A DNA stretch of 64,000 bases from Lineus longissimus (lineage: Eukaryota > Nemertea > Pilidiophora > Heteronemertea > Lineidae): NCBI RefSeq assembly GCF_910592395.1, contig NC_088318.1, positions 5,108,756 through 5,172,755 on the forward strand. Reading direction: 5' to 3'. The translations under genes were made by a program, and so were the position numbers. A model generated the notes under the pieces. That model was not told where the DNA came from and did no database searches. It was given only the letters and a program-made list of their open reading frames with translations. Positions 1 through 11,214 of the stretch are shown piece by piece; within the stretch, counting starts at the first letter, position 1; each line of letters opens with the position of its first letter.

Positions 1-102
1 ATAACCGGCTGGACAGAAAGGCTACATAATATGCACGTATGGCTTTACCAAAATGAGCAGCATCGTCGATTTTTTTCCATAATGGATATTTTGCCTTTTT
101 AG

Positions 103-3100
103 GTTGTGAAGAATGACCTAACAAAACTAGGCTGCGGTGTAAAGGTTTGCAACAGTTTCATGTCGTCACATGGAAATAATGCTGAGAAGGTTACACACCT
201 GTACGTCGTATGCCTCTATGATAAGTAAGTAAACGTAAAAAGCGAAAAACAGTATGGAAGCTGATCATGAAATAGATGGCCGTATACATGTACATATAGG
301 CAAGATGGATGGCGCTGTTTTTGACAAAATCATTCTGGCACATCATCGGATTTATTTCAATATATATGTCTATTTTTAGTACCTGTAACAACCGTTGGTT
401 GTGATTAGGTTTTTTGTCTTCGGCGCATTATGTAGCGGTTTATTTTTTGGGACATTCAGTATAGTTTGGTTATTGTCGCTTCGCAATAGACTTTTTGACA
501 GAAAACACTTGTTTTATTTTTACGGACCTTTTGGTGGTTAATTTAACCTATTCTTGACAAGACAGGTCCAGATTTTGAGGTAAATCTATGCAATATCATA
601 TCAAGACATACTAGAAATGCTGGTGGCTACCTTTGAGTACGAGTAATACATTAGAATTTCGTCTTTCTTATCGGAGGAAAATGTCTCGCATTCGCCACGT
701 GACATTCGGTCTGTGCCGCAGGAAGCCGCACTTCGTAATGTTAGATGAGGGGCATAGTTATAGACTTGTTTTTGGTAATTTTGTCCTGTATGTCAATAGT
801 ATACGAGCGCTGTAGCTCTTTTTGCATCTTTGCTAGCCTATGTTGGTTGCTTGTAAGTTTTGAGGACGTTTTCGGTTGTCCTTACATGTTTGTCTTCATT
901 CAATACTGTAAGTTCTTTTTGGTTCCGTCAAGTCAGTATAGGTGGCAGCACCTTACTGTAAGTTTCAATATGGACCATTTCTTAGGATGTGACTTTGTCT
1001 TATGCTGTTGTTGTATTTGTATTTTCAGTTTACGTGATGATTCTGATAGTTTAATAAAGAAAACATTAAAAGGACATCGGAGTCGTTATAGTACCAACAG
1101 TACATCAATTCGTGCTATACATATTCCATAACGAAAGCAGAGAAAAACAATCACCTTGTTCTCGTTTTTGTATCAACATCTGTACCTCTCTATTCATTTT
1201 GTACAGCGCTCCTTGGACCGGTCCGGTCTTCACCGCTGGAAAACCTTGTACGAGATGTCCATCGGGGAAACATTGGTGCAGCAACAACTTGTGCCGTAAG
1301 TTTAGATTTTCAGAAGACACCGCCAGATTCGTTTTTGTTTCGCCAGGTATTCTACATGTATGACTGCCTTGCTGCTTGTCTCCTGTGTGTCGTAGTCCGT
1401 CACTTTTATATAGAATCTGTGCGCAGCCCCACTCTCGGAGCACAATACATGTAATGCGAGTAGTCATGTGCTGATTAGAAGTCTTAATAAAGGGACAATA
1501 TAGGCAACAGTTAGGCAGGCAAGTTAAAGTTACACAAAGTTGCCAATAGGGGTCTCTCACATCTCACAGTACTTCGAAATGATTCACACTTGCACGAGGA
1601 ATATATTAAGTGCTGAGTCTGACATGACCCCGGGCCCTCACTATGTATATCAGTCACCGGAAGATGGCCCTCTGCTCCTAGCCTACCTATAGTTCCCCTT
1701 TAATGTTAACACGTTCAACATTGACTTTCCCCTCCTTTGCCTTTCAGAACCCTCATGCACTACTGCAAGTGATAAATGCCGTAAGTTTGAAAAACCATAT
1801 GGCATGAATTCAAGTGCCAGACTCTACATGTATATCAATTAAATTTGACACTATTCAACCTTTAGTTGTGTGGAAGTTGACTACTTTTTACTTTACACTT
1901 TATTGGTTTATTGCTTGCTGCTTGACAAATCATTGTAGAATTATTTTGGCCATTAAGTTGGGATATTACTGCCAAAATAAAACAAATCGAAATTTTTGTC
2001 AGTTTGTTTTTGGATAACTTTGTATTCCAGAATGTTATGCGAAGTACGCAGAGACTTGTCTGAACTGCGGCACCTCAAATGAGGACGACTGCACTTGTAA
2101 GTGTGCGGATGGTTTTCATGGGGCCCACTGCACTGGTAAGTTAGATTCAGCCTCCCAACAGGATTTCCGATCCGCAAAGCAAGAATGTCCAAAAAGCTAT
2201 TGTGTAGAAGGAGATAAGAACTAAGTATATACAGGGCTTTTTGTCATTAAATTGATTTTTGTACGAAGAATACAATGGCCATCGCGCGCCTCAGTCGGTA
2301 TATTAAGGCAATAATGCATCATCAAGTCTGACGCGAGCTTTTGATAGGAAGCCCATTGCGGGCCCCATTGTTCACATGTTCATTAGGGCGGGTCAGGATT
2401 ATTGATCTGCGCCGGCTGTTATAAAACGCGGATTCCGCGGAAATCCTCGGAAAATCACAAAGCCACCAGTAAATACGCGCATGATATTTAATGATAATTA
2501 TATTATACAAATAACAACATAAATCATAAATCGGAGGCAAGAACTACCAGTTATCTGCACATTTCATCGGTCAGATTTTAATCCTCTGGAGCGCCATTCA
2601 TGCCATTCCGATCGACTCTTCCCTCTTTTTTCTTGGTGTTGATAAACTTTGCATGTTATCTTCGACACCACCGTGGTTCCTTCCCTAACGGAACACATTA
2701 CGAGGCTGCTTTCAAGTGTGATTGATGCCCGGATTGATGTACGTTACGGTATATGCCTCCTTCAAATATAAGTCGATGACGAACTGAATTCTGGTCTGCG
2801 AAAAAGTTTCAGGACAATCTCCTTGCAGCTCGAACCTAACCAACCATATGCGACTGCACATCGGAGTCTATTTTAAGCAATCACAAAAACTTACTTCGCG
2901 GCCCGTCTAAGTTTATTTCAAACTACAATGTGCTTGTGATTTACGGCGCATACAGCACACCATATAACGGGGATTCCCAAAGACCTTGTCACCAGGAGTA
3001 CTTCATGCCCACAACAATGCACACTACTAATATGAAAAACTCTCACCTGCGGTTCAGGTAGCAACCCTGCAGCCAAGTTAGATTTTTCCGCGGATTTCCG

Positions 3101-5756
3101 CGGAATCCGCGTTTTATAACAGCCGGATCTGCGCCGGACTTATAAACAGGAAATGAGCATGTTCATTTTAGAAAATGTAGAAAGTGGGCTGAAGCGCTAG
3201 GTGTGCGAAATCCCGTTTAAATTCGTTGTTTTATTATACTAAGCTATGACGTTTTCAACCTTGAATTCAATGGGCAAGTAGATATTTTTCCTTCCTTCCT
3301 TTCTAGACAAGTGTAAAGATCTACCTGTGGGGTCGAACTTCTATACATCATGCTCTGCAGATGTCAAAGATGACCCCGAATATTTCTGCACAGATCTAGG
3401 AGCGGCATGTTGCCGCTACATCAGAGACAGGACGTGCAAGGCGACGTGCTCACCCTTCACGAAGTTGTGCAGTAAGTACATTCTCAAAAGCAGCGACTCT
3501 AATATTCAAGCATATTTTCTTCCCCAGTATTGTCTTCCATTGCACGTGTATTGCATGTATAATGTACACAAATGTTCCCAGCAAGATTGCCCGAACAAAA
3601 TGTCGTAAATGTGACGATTTACGTACTCTTAAAAGATCATCGAGTCTGCTGTAATGTAACGCTGTTTAATATTACTAAAGTGAATATCTATTCCGATTTT
3701 AAGCCGATTAAAACTGTTCATGGATAAAAACTCACCTCACTTCAAGCATGCCAAATCATCGTCAGCACGAACAAACCTGCCTAAACAGCAATTTTCCATA
3801 CGCTACCAAAACTGTGCGCAAAAAATCAGGGGGATTTTTTTCGGACAAAGACTTAAAATGCAACACGACAACTTTTTGGAATTTTTGAAAAAAGCCACGA
3901 CACGTCTTGTAGTTTTGTGGATGAGCGATTTCATCACATTCAGATTGCAATGGTGACCAATAGCATTCCGCGAAGATGACGTCACTGCAGCTGCTGCCCT
4001 CTATTTCCCCATCGCTGAATTACAGGCAATGTCGGAAAAACATGCGGTTTCGTAATGGGTTCTGGCTTTCTAACTAGGGCAGTTAGATTCAATCTGGCAC
4101 ATGTCCGAGTGTTGGAAATACTACATCATTGTTGTGAATATTCTCTCTCTGACTGTATGGTATCATTCATGCTAAAAACAATGCAGGGTCAAAGGTAATT
4201 GACTTTGAAATAAGCTCAAATGCGTAGAAATAAGTGTAGATGTCCGACTGTCACGTGACTAAAACGTCATCAATATCTTATGCAAATGACCTTGTGAGCT
4301 ATAAATAGTAACTTCGCGGAATGCTATTCAAGCAGTGAGAGTAGGACGACGCCTCATCACACTACTATCACTGCACGAGGAGTATGCAGTAGAATAGTGT
4401 GAATCTAAAACCAGTTGGGGTTCTCGGTGACCGGGAAATGACATGTTGTGTTAAAGTAATAATGGTACTATCAAAGCCATAATCTCTCTAGCCAAGAATG
4501 ACAGAACAAAAGAGAAGGTAGGACCAGAGTCTTTCAAAGCAAATTTTGTCGCTAACTTGGCGTTATCTCCCTCAGTCAGGTTAGCCCTTAGACTTAAGGC
4601 AAAGTTAAGGTAACGCCTAACGCCGTCTGTCTAATAATGAAGAAAACCAGGTTTTATTGAAAAAACCTGGTTTTCTTCTTAAAAAACTTAGTTTCATGGA
4701 AGAAAACCATGTTTTCTTCCATGGAATAAAACAAGGTTAGGGCCTATATGCATTTCTTTTTCAAAATCAAGTTTTTAATGAAAAAGACCAGATTATTTTC
4801 AAAACCTAGTCTTTTTACCTCGTCCCGGACTGGGCCAAGCATGGCAGGGGAGAGGTTGGACTTTGCTTACCCGGGTTAGCAACTCGGGTTACGGATTTCC
4901 TCAGACCTAGCACGAAAGGAACAGTCGTACCAAAGGCCGCAGAACCCGGGTAAACTAACGAGGATTGCCAATCTCGCCCCAAAGGAGCCACGCGGGTGCT
5001 GAGGTAAAAATACTAGGTTGTTTCGAAACCAGGTTTTCTTCTTTCGAAACTAGGTTTTTTTCTTAAAAAAACAAGTTTCATGGAGAAAAACCATGTTTTC
5101 TTCAACGAAACTAGGTTTTTTTTGGAAGAAAACCAGGTTTTTATGAAAAAAACTAGGTTGTTTTAATTATTAGTCAAATGGCTGGATGAAAACATGGTTT
5201 TTCTTTTTTCAAAACTTGGTTTTGAAGAGAAATCATGGAACCTACACTTTATCTAAAAAGAATAAGTTATTTTTAAAAAACCTAGTTTTATGGAAGAAAA
5301 CCTAGTTTTCTTGTTGAAAACACACTTTTCGGGAAGAAAACCATGTTTTCTTCTTTAAAAACTTAGTTTCATTGAAAAAAACATGGTTTTCTTCCATGAA
5401 ACCAGGTTCTTTTCAAGAAAACTAGGTTTTATTAATTATTGGACAAACGGCTTGCCATAAACGCCAGCGTTAGTCACAAAACCTGTTTTGAATAACCGGC
5501 CCTGATGCAAATATAAACAGTTTTGATGTACTACATACATGTAATATAGGAGGGACCACTGTTGATTTTGGTTAACTTAATATCGCCTACCTTTAGACTC
5601 ACTTTAATTTACTTGTCAGTCATGCTGCCTCACTGAATAGAACACCATATCATAATTAATGCTCGTATTCTTTCAGCTCCGCTGACGGCAGATTTGGAAA
5701 AGGCGGCGACTACAGGTTGCACTCAAAACAAACCAGTGGCGCCGGCAGGTCGCTAG
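103..5756 (+). CDS. CAP (SCP/CRISP-like) plus EGF cysteine-rich secreted protein, 3' part, six exons
   Basis: Exons read as 103-224, 1207-1295, 1748-1780, 2031-2135, 3307-3471 and 5677-5756. Each has an AG acceptor; the five internal ends have GTAAG donors. The sum is 594 nt, giving 197 codons plus a TAG stop at 5754-5756. The 5' exons lie left of the window. Exon 1 encodes the end of a CAP domain (LGCGV, then YVVCLYD, matching the second CAP signature). Exon 2 encodes the CAP hinge (PCTRCPSG, then WCSNNLC). Exon 3 is a 33-nt microexon. Exon 4 has the cysteine spacing of an EGF module (CTCKCADGFHGAHC). Exon 5 is a second cysteine-rich module (CCRYIRDRTCKATC), possibly ShK-like but not assigned. 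The last exon is a short unstructured tail. Introns after the first are all phase 1. CAP proteins are usually extracellular. The tryptophan usual in the CAP 'VVW' motif is absent from exon 1. Confidence 0.8.
2413..3125. mobile_element. Non-autonomous TIR element in a CAP-gene intron
   Basis: The ends 2413-2451 and 3087-3125 are inverted copies matching at 38 of 39 positions (core CTGTTATAAAACGCGG). The 9-bp word GATCTGCGC lies directly outside both ends (2404-2412 and 3126-3134) and looks like a target-site duplication. The 713-bp body has no transposase ORF. A 9-bp duplication suits Mutator-like elements, and 8 bp would suit hAT; the exact edge is ambiguous by one or two bases. It lies between the EGF exon and the next cysteine-rich exon of the CAP gene. 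Confidence 0.75.
3959..4328. mobile_element. Short MITE-like element with 17-bp perfect inverted ends
   Basis: AATAGCATTCCGCGAAG at 3959-3975 has its exact reverse complement at 4312-4328. The 370-bp interior has no coding potential. No clear target duplication was seen next to the ends, so the true edges may lie a little further out. Confidence 0.5.
4643..5432. repeat. Degenerate palindromic repeat field (AAAACCnnGTTTT type)
   Basis: About twenty near-palindromic units of the form GAAAACCATGTTTTC or AAAACCTAGTTTT occur in two blocks, about 4643-4820 and 5010-5432. About 190 bp of ordinary GC-rich sequence separates the blocks. Spacing is irregular, so it is not a simple satellite. It lies in the last intron of the CAP gene. 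Confidence 0.6.
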
Positions 5757-6624
5757 GTCAGCGGAATTAAGTTTCCGACTTTCAAAGCGCTGTAACATCA
5801 AAAATATATTCGGAATACAAATTCCATTATCACCCATTACCGTTGTTATGTATTTCTTTTGTAAATTTTGTTTTTAAGTCCAAAAACAAAAACAAAATTC
5901 AGATGATTTTGCAGTCAATATTATGTTGGGATGATCTGAAAATGTTGCAGATTTTTGGTGTTTACAGATGACTCTCATGATGGATGTAAAATGATGTTTT
6001 AGTGGGCAGTGAAGCCCTTTGTTGTCGCCAGCTAGTCTGTCATCTTTCCCAAAACAAGATGTAAAATTCTTGAGGGTTTTTACGGCGTCCTTGTCCGTGT
6101 TTTTTTTTTGGGGGGGGGGGGGGGGTAAGGGGGTTTAGTTGGTACGATACACGGGGAGTTTGTGAATGTTTTTAAATGTACACCCATGGGAGTCATATTA
6201 GGCTGGCCCTAATGGGGTCCCGTTGGCTGTTGTTTACATCATGACTGGCGTTTGGCGAGCCCTTCAAAGGTTGCTTTTGCTGCGTCAACAACTGAAGGAT
6301 TGGATTCCTGGCGATATAAACCGGTGCCTGAGTCCAGTACGGTAGACATCTTTCAAGACACCTTTGAAGACCATACGGGGGTCGCCTCTGAGGCTAAATT
6401 TCTAAAAACTCAAGTGTCGATTTCAAACTTCTCTAGCAGCAAAGGTAAGCTCGGCCTATCCCAGCACGTTTTCGCGTCCATAGAGGTTTGTCCTTCAGAT
6501 AAAAACTTAAAACCATATTTCTGAATTTTCACCTTTCCTCTTTTCTGTCCACAGTCCCTGTTCTGACATACTGGACGAAAAGATCTCGGCCTCGCCCACC
6601 AAGGTGCGGGTTAGAAGCCTGTTT
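5757..6624. other. Non-coding flank of the CAP gene
   Basis: No gene is supported. It contains a T-run followed by a long G-run (about 6101-6125). An ORF of about 90 codons around 6252-6524 ends near a GTAAGC donor-like site, but it has no recognisable domain and no matching acceptor. Confidence 0.4.
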
Positions 6625-6843
6625 CATAGGCAACGTCCAGTCGTTCATAGTTGCTCTCTTCTTTTACGATTACGTTTTCGTAAAGAGAGCCTGGTGTATT
6701 TTCTGACATGTCTAAAAGATGATAGAAGATCGGGATCACACTATAAATCGTGATATTTGAAAGCACAACGAGTGGTCGGTGTAAATGCGAAAAGAGAGAA
6801 TTCGGATACCGTAGTGTTTCCTCTACTTACGTATTTTCTTTGA
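6625..6843 (+). repeat. Dispersed repeat, copy 1
   Basis: It shares a recognisable series of blocks with 15371-15592: CATAGTTGCTCTCTTCTTT, then ACGTTTTCGTAAAGAG, ATCACACTATAAATCGTGAT, and GAAAGCACAACGAGT. Both copies are in the same orientation and are non-coding. The family was not identified. Confidence 0.6.
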
Positions 6844-6859
6844 CTTATCAAGGCTCCTT

Positions 6860-7330
6860 ATAGTTGCGCTTCCACCTAGTAAATCCCCGTGTTTTTTTGC
6901 GCTTCCACCTTGAATTGCCGTGCTTAAATAGGCCCGTGTGTGAAAACCCCGTGTCTATAAGTCCCATCGAGCTCGATGGGGCTAATTCAAATACGGGTTT
7001 GACACGGGGTTTTCTAATAGGTGGAAGCGCAAGAAACACGGCAATCTGTAGTTCCCTAGCACGTCGACAGATGGCGCGTTCGATTTATGTACATTGCTCT
7101 CCCTACGGCGCATGCGTGATACACACTTTCTAACCTCCAACATTCACAAAACACAGGAGATGTACTAACTGTAGCGGCACCTGTCGCCGGATCGACAAAC
7201 AATATCTTATGCTGATTTTATAGGTGGAAGCGCTCGCCGGGTTTTTTCTTAGACACGCCGAAGACACGGCAGAATGTCGCTTATAAGGGGTCTCTCCAAT
7301 CTGGCACTATATCGAAATTGTTCACGCTTC
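6860..7330. repeat. Inverted GGTGGAAGCGC motif cluster around an 18-bp palindrome
   Basis: The word AGGTGGAAGCGC or its complement occurs twice in each orientation (near 6868, 6901, 7018 and 7224), with a partial copy near 7324. The perfect palindrome CCCATCGAGCTCGATGGG is at 6963-6980. The layout resembles a foldback element or the subterminal repeats of a MITE. No ORF was found. Confidence 0.45.
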
Positions 7331-9066
7331 CACACGCAATATATTTGTCGCCAAACAAAACAGGGCCCAGTCCTCTAAATGTGCATAATTTTTTTTCAGA
7401 CGTTTTATCCTTCAAACTGGTTTCAACCGAACTGGTAATAAAAACGTATACTCGGTACTGTCTATCTGTCTGTCGAACGTGTGGTTTAAGAAAAAATCTA
7501 ATTCAATTCCCAGCTGACTAGCCAAGAGAAATACCTTGATGACTAATTACGAAGCATTTCTAATAATCATTAAATGAACATGTAATATATATTGCTGTAT
7601 TCGTTCGTTTTCTGCATGAGGCCGGCTAATATGCACCACCTTCAAACAGCTCATATTTATTCCCGTCAACCAAATAAAGTACCGTTGTGTATGTCTTAAC
7701 ATGTTGGTGCTCAGTATATAATACAGTGGTATTACAAATCAAAGTAATTTAACTTTATTGATGCATAAGAATCGAGGTAGTTTTTTGCTTGAAGGTAAAT
7801 TTGGTTTGCAGGAAAGTCTTTAAACGCTGACGCATTAATTAGGCACCGTTTTATTTCTCAAACCGTACACTATACCTCTTTACGCTCTCAAAGACCGTAT
7901 AATGATCTATATTTGTTTGAATTTCTTTAAAGTGAAAAGCAGTTGGTGTGAGTTGAGAAGATTATACTGCTGACACTGGTTTTCGAGGATGGTCAGATGG
8001 GAGCAGACTGCCTCTTTTTTAATTACGGCGGATAAAAGTATTGGTTTAAAATACATGTGTACCTTTCACAAGAAATGACAACTCGGTGAGAAGACTTGCG
8101 GCCACGCCAGCTGACACGTACATGTACTCCAACACAAGAATAGCAGATCATGTTATTTAGTGTTGTGTTGTAGAAATAAACAGATACTTATGTATGCACA
8201 CCCCGTGTTCACTATACAAAACGTACATGCACATACTAATAAATTCAGTATGCCGCATTGGCGCACAGACGGGATTCACCCAGGCTGGATTTTACGGTTG
8301 AGACCTACAATATTGTTGTTATTGTTGTAAAGCGTTTTGAGACCGACCAAAGTCAACAATATACATGAAGTGTCACATACATGAAAAGCTACCATTTGCG
8401 CGACGAGTTTTGGTCACTATCATGTTCTTGTCATCACAACTTGCAAGGGAAAATATCACTTCTCCGAAAATGTTCTGCTCCTCCGAGAATATAAAGGTAA
8501 ACGTTGACAGCATTTTTAACCAATGATAAAGCTATGGAAAGCCACGATTGAAGGCCCTAGTGTGTCGACCAATAGCGGTATAGCGTAAGTTGTGAAGTTC
8601 AAGAAAGCCGGGAATCTCCGATAAAAGCTCGTGAACTTAATATGGCGTCGCACAAACAAGAAAAAAACACCCGACACGAGAATCAGCATTCGCGTTGAGT
8701 ACTTTTCCTTGTTCGTCCTCGATCCCTCCGAGATCTTGCTGGTTTTTTATATTGCAGCTCGGTTCAGGCTGTTTATTACGAGTATATTTGCCACAAAGAT
8801 TGCCATAAAGGGAACCACCGATCCGAATATCATTCCGGATAACTTTTAAATTAGTTTTCCCTTACTTTCCAGATATTGTTTGGTATTGTAGTCAGTCTGA
8901 GAAGATATATGTATCGAACCATTGGGAGAAGAGTCACAAGAACGCTGACTTTTTGTGACCGTCCTGGTGTACAGAGAGTTCTCTCTTTCAGCGGAAATAA
9001 GACTGCGCAGGCGCGTGCCACTAACATGGCAACACGGCACATTTTTGACGCATTACCCAAAAAGTT
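7331..9066. other. No gene seen
   Basis: AT-rich non-coding sequence. Short ORFs here lack domain signatures and are not flanked by convincing splice sites. Confidence 0.4.
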
Positions 9067-9259
9067 TACAGTCCAAAATAAACAATTGTCATCCCTAAAT
9101 TCGCGTTATTGACACGCTTAGTCGTGCGTAGGTCGCGCGTAATTTACGCGAAACAGAGAGATGAGCGCGTCATTGGTGCGTCATTGACGCGCAACTCGCG
9201 CGTACGTTGTGCGTCACTGACGCGAAGTAGGGCGGATGTTAATTGCGATTTGGACTGTA
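9067..9259. mobile_element. Foldback/MITE-like element
   Basis: TACAGTCCAAA at 9067-9077 is inverted at 9249-9259. The similarity continues inwards with mismatches for about 40 bp on each side (AATTG, CATCC and TTCGCG blocks). The core is rich in GACGCG/CGCGTC words. No ORF was found. Confidence 0.5.
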
Positions 9260-9291
9260 CTATTATACTGAAAACAGGTAATTGATAAAGC

Positions 9292-10301
9292 TTGGAATCA
9301 GTGAAACCTTGGAACCAGTGATAAACCTTGGAATAGTCAGTACTAAACCGTGGAATCACTGTGCAAGTACCGCGTGAAATCGGGTGCGTTCCTTCGACGA
9401 TTTATACCCTTCCAACTGCCAATCTCGTCCCAGCTGACTTTATTGATAGCAATTTGCCAGTAGTTCCAGAAACCACCTTTTTGTGGAGGATGACGTCATC
9501 ATGGAATGCATTTGAAATACGTCGTTGTCGTTAAGATATAAACTTGTATTCATGACGGCTCGCAATTGCAAATATATAATGATTTCTTTTCAATGAAAGC
9601 AAAAGGAAGGTTTTATGATTGTTTGTATTCCATATACTAAAATAAAACGTTTTTATTAGAAGAATCATTTTGCATATATAATGCTCTGATTAAGCTTGGT
9701 AGATAGGACAAACATGCACACGGGAATCACTAAAAAATGTGTCCGCTTAGAACTCGTGACATCACGAAAAGATATCTACATCCCTCGATGTGTACATGAA
9801 GATGTACGAAATCGCTCACAGCGAAGGAATTTGTTCACATTTTTCATCTCCATACACGGCTAAAACCTTCGGTAATAAACTTTCATCTACGTTTCTTGTC
9901 ATGTTTAAGATGATGTACGGATAAGTGCCAGCCGGTACTGCATGATGTAGTCAATCTTCTCTGTATCACCCTGTATGATCACACCGCTCCGTAGCTCAAA
10001 TTGGCCCCGTGTTTTGGCGTAGTAAGCGGAGCGCTGATTGGTCCATATTATGGTTGTGTGGTGGGCGTGTCGTGACGTGCATGCCCATATTTGGGAGATC
10101 AGTAATGTACACTCGAGGCGAGGTATGACTGGGTTGTTCTAAAATATAACTACCGTCAAATTCTGATCTGATCATGTAAAAATAATCCCCAATATCGATT
10201 TTTAACCACCTTAGGTTCCAATGGCATTATTTCATGTTTTTATGCATTTTTAGGACTGATTCCAAGGTTTATCACTGGTTCCAAGGTTTCACTGATTCCA
10301 A
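9292..10301. mobile_element. 1.0-kb element with a 43-bp perfect inverted repeat
   Basis: Positions 9292-9334 (beginning TTGGAATCAGTGAAACC) and 10259-10301 are exact reverse complements over 43 bp. Weaker matches extend outside both ends (CTGAAAACA-like). Each arm itself contains repeated CTTGGAA/CAGTGA units. The interior encodes nothing recognisable. It abuts the 9067-9259 element on the left. Confidence 0.6.
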
Positions 10302-10976
10302 GATTGATCAACTACCCTGAAAACAATGAATTTTTCTGTGAGAGCAAATACCGGGGAGGACAAGACATAGTCATCATCATGCGGTTTGTCAGCTCATGTA
10401 GCAAAAGCTTTCTTATCTGCGCTCTGCTGGAACAAAAGAAAGCTTTTATGATAGCGATACGTCTCGCAGCGGATGCAAAAATTATTTTGGTACAATACGA
10501 AAAAGGCCTCTGTGGAATAGCGATTCCTATTGCAGCAGGATTTTTATAGCAAGAAACATAAAGAAATCGCTTCGCTGAGGGCGGTCGGAGTCTAGCGCAT
10601 GCCAGGAACACCATTGACGCAGGGCTTATAATAAACTGCGAGATGAGAAATCGAGAAATCGCGAGATGAGTAATCGTTATTTTTTGCCACAAGATTTTCT
10701 ACTTCCTTGGACCATGACAATCACCATTTATAACGCTGCTGTCCACTCTCACTTCAATGATAGTAGGGCCGAAGACAATAGAAAGGTTACATGCAACTTC
10801 ATGTTTATCTTGACCACAAAGGTTTTTGCAACTTATCACGATATACTGTGAGTATAATACCACGAGGTTCAGGATACTGCATGTATCAACATTATTTTCG
10901 GGTTACGCCTGGCGGCACAAGTCACCATACGCAAGATTGACCGATAACAAAGGGCATGCACCTGGTGAACGTCTGG

Positions 10977-11214
10977 TCATAATAATAATAATAATACGAG
11001 TCTTATATAGCGCATTATCCAACCATCAACTGGCCGTTCAAAGCGCTTGGGGATATCATATTATTACCCTGGTCTCCACAGAAATCAATCAGGGGTTTCA
11101 AGGAGCAACCCCAGAAGGTGCTCACTTGAACTCGACCAGTAGGGGAACTAAGCAGTGACTCGGCCGGGAGTCGAACCCACGACCTCCTGATCATGAGGCC
11201 GCTGCGCTACCGCT
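10977..11214 (-). mobile_element. tRNA-derived SINE
   Basis: Read on the minus strand, the head carries an RNA polymerase III A-box-like TAGCGCAGCGG (11199-11209) and a B-box GGTTCGACTCC (11167-11177), with CCTCATGATCAGGAGG between them as in a tRNA anticodon arm. A body with CAAGCGCTTTG-like sequence follows, then an (ATT)n tail at 10977-10995. The tRNA part ends in unrelated sequence and does not fold into a complete cloverleaf by eye, so it is not called a tRNA gene. Confidence 0.75.

Noticed and set aside
6252-6524. 90-codon ORF ending near a GTAAGC donor-like site
   Set aside because: No acceptor, no domain, begins at a non-ATG codon, and lies among repeats.
10312-10692. 126-codon minus-strand ORF
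   Set aside because: Overlaps the edge of a foldback element and contains internal inverted repeats; composition looks repeat-derived.
11160-11214. Candidate tRNA gene
   Set aside because: A and B boxes are present, but the 3' half of a cloverleaf is missing and a SINE body with (ATT)n tail follows.
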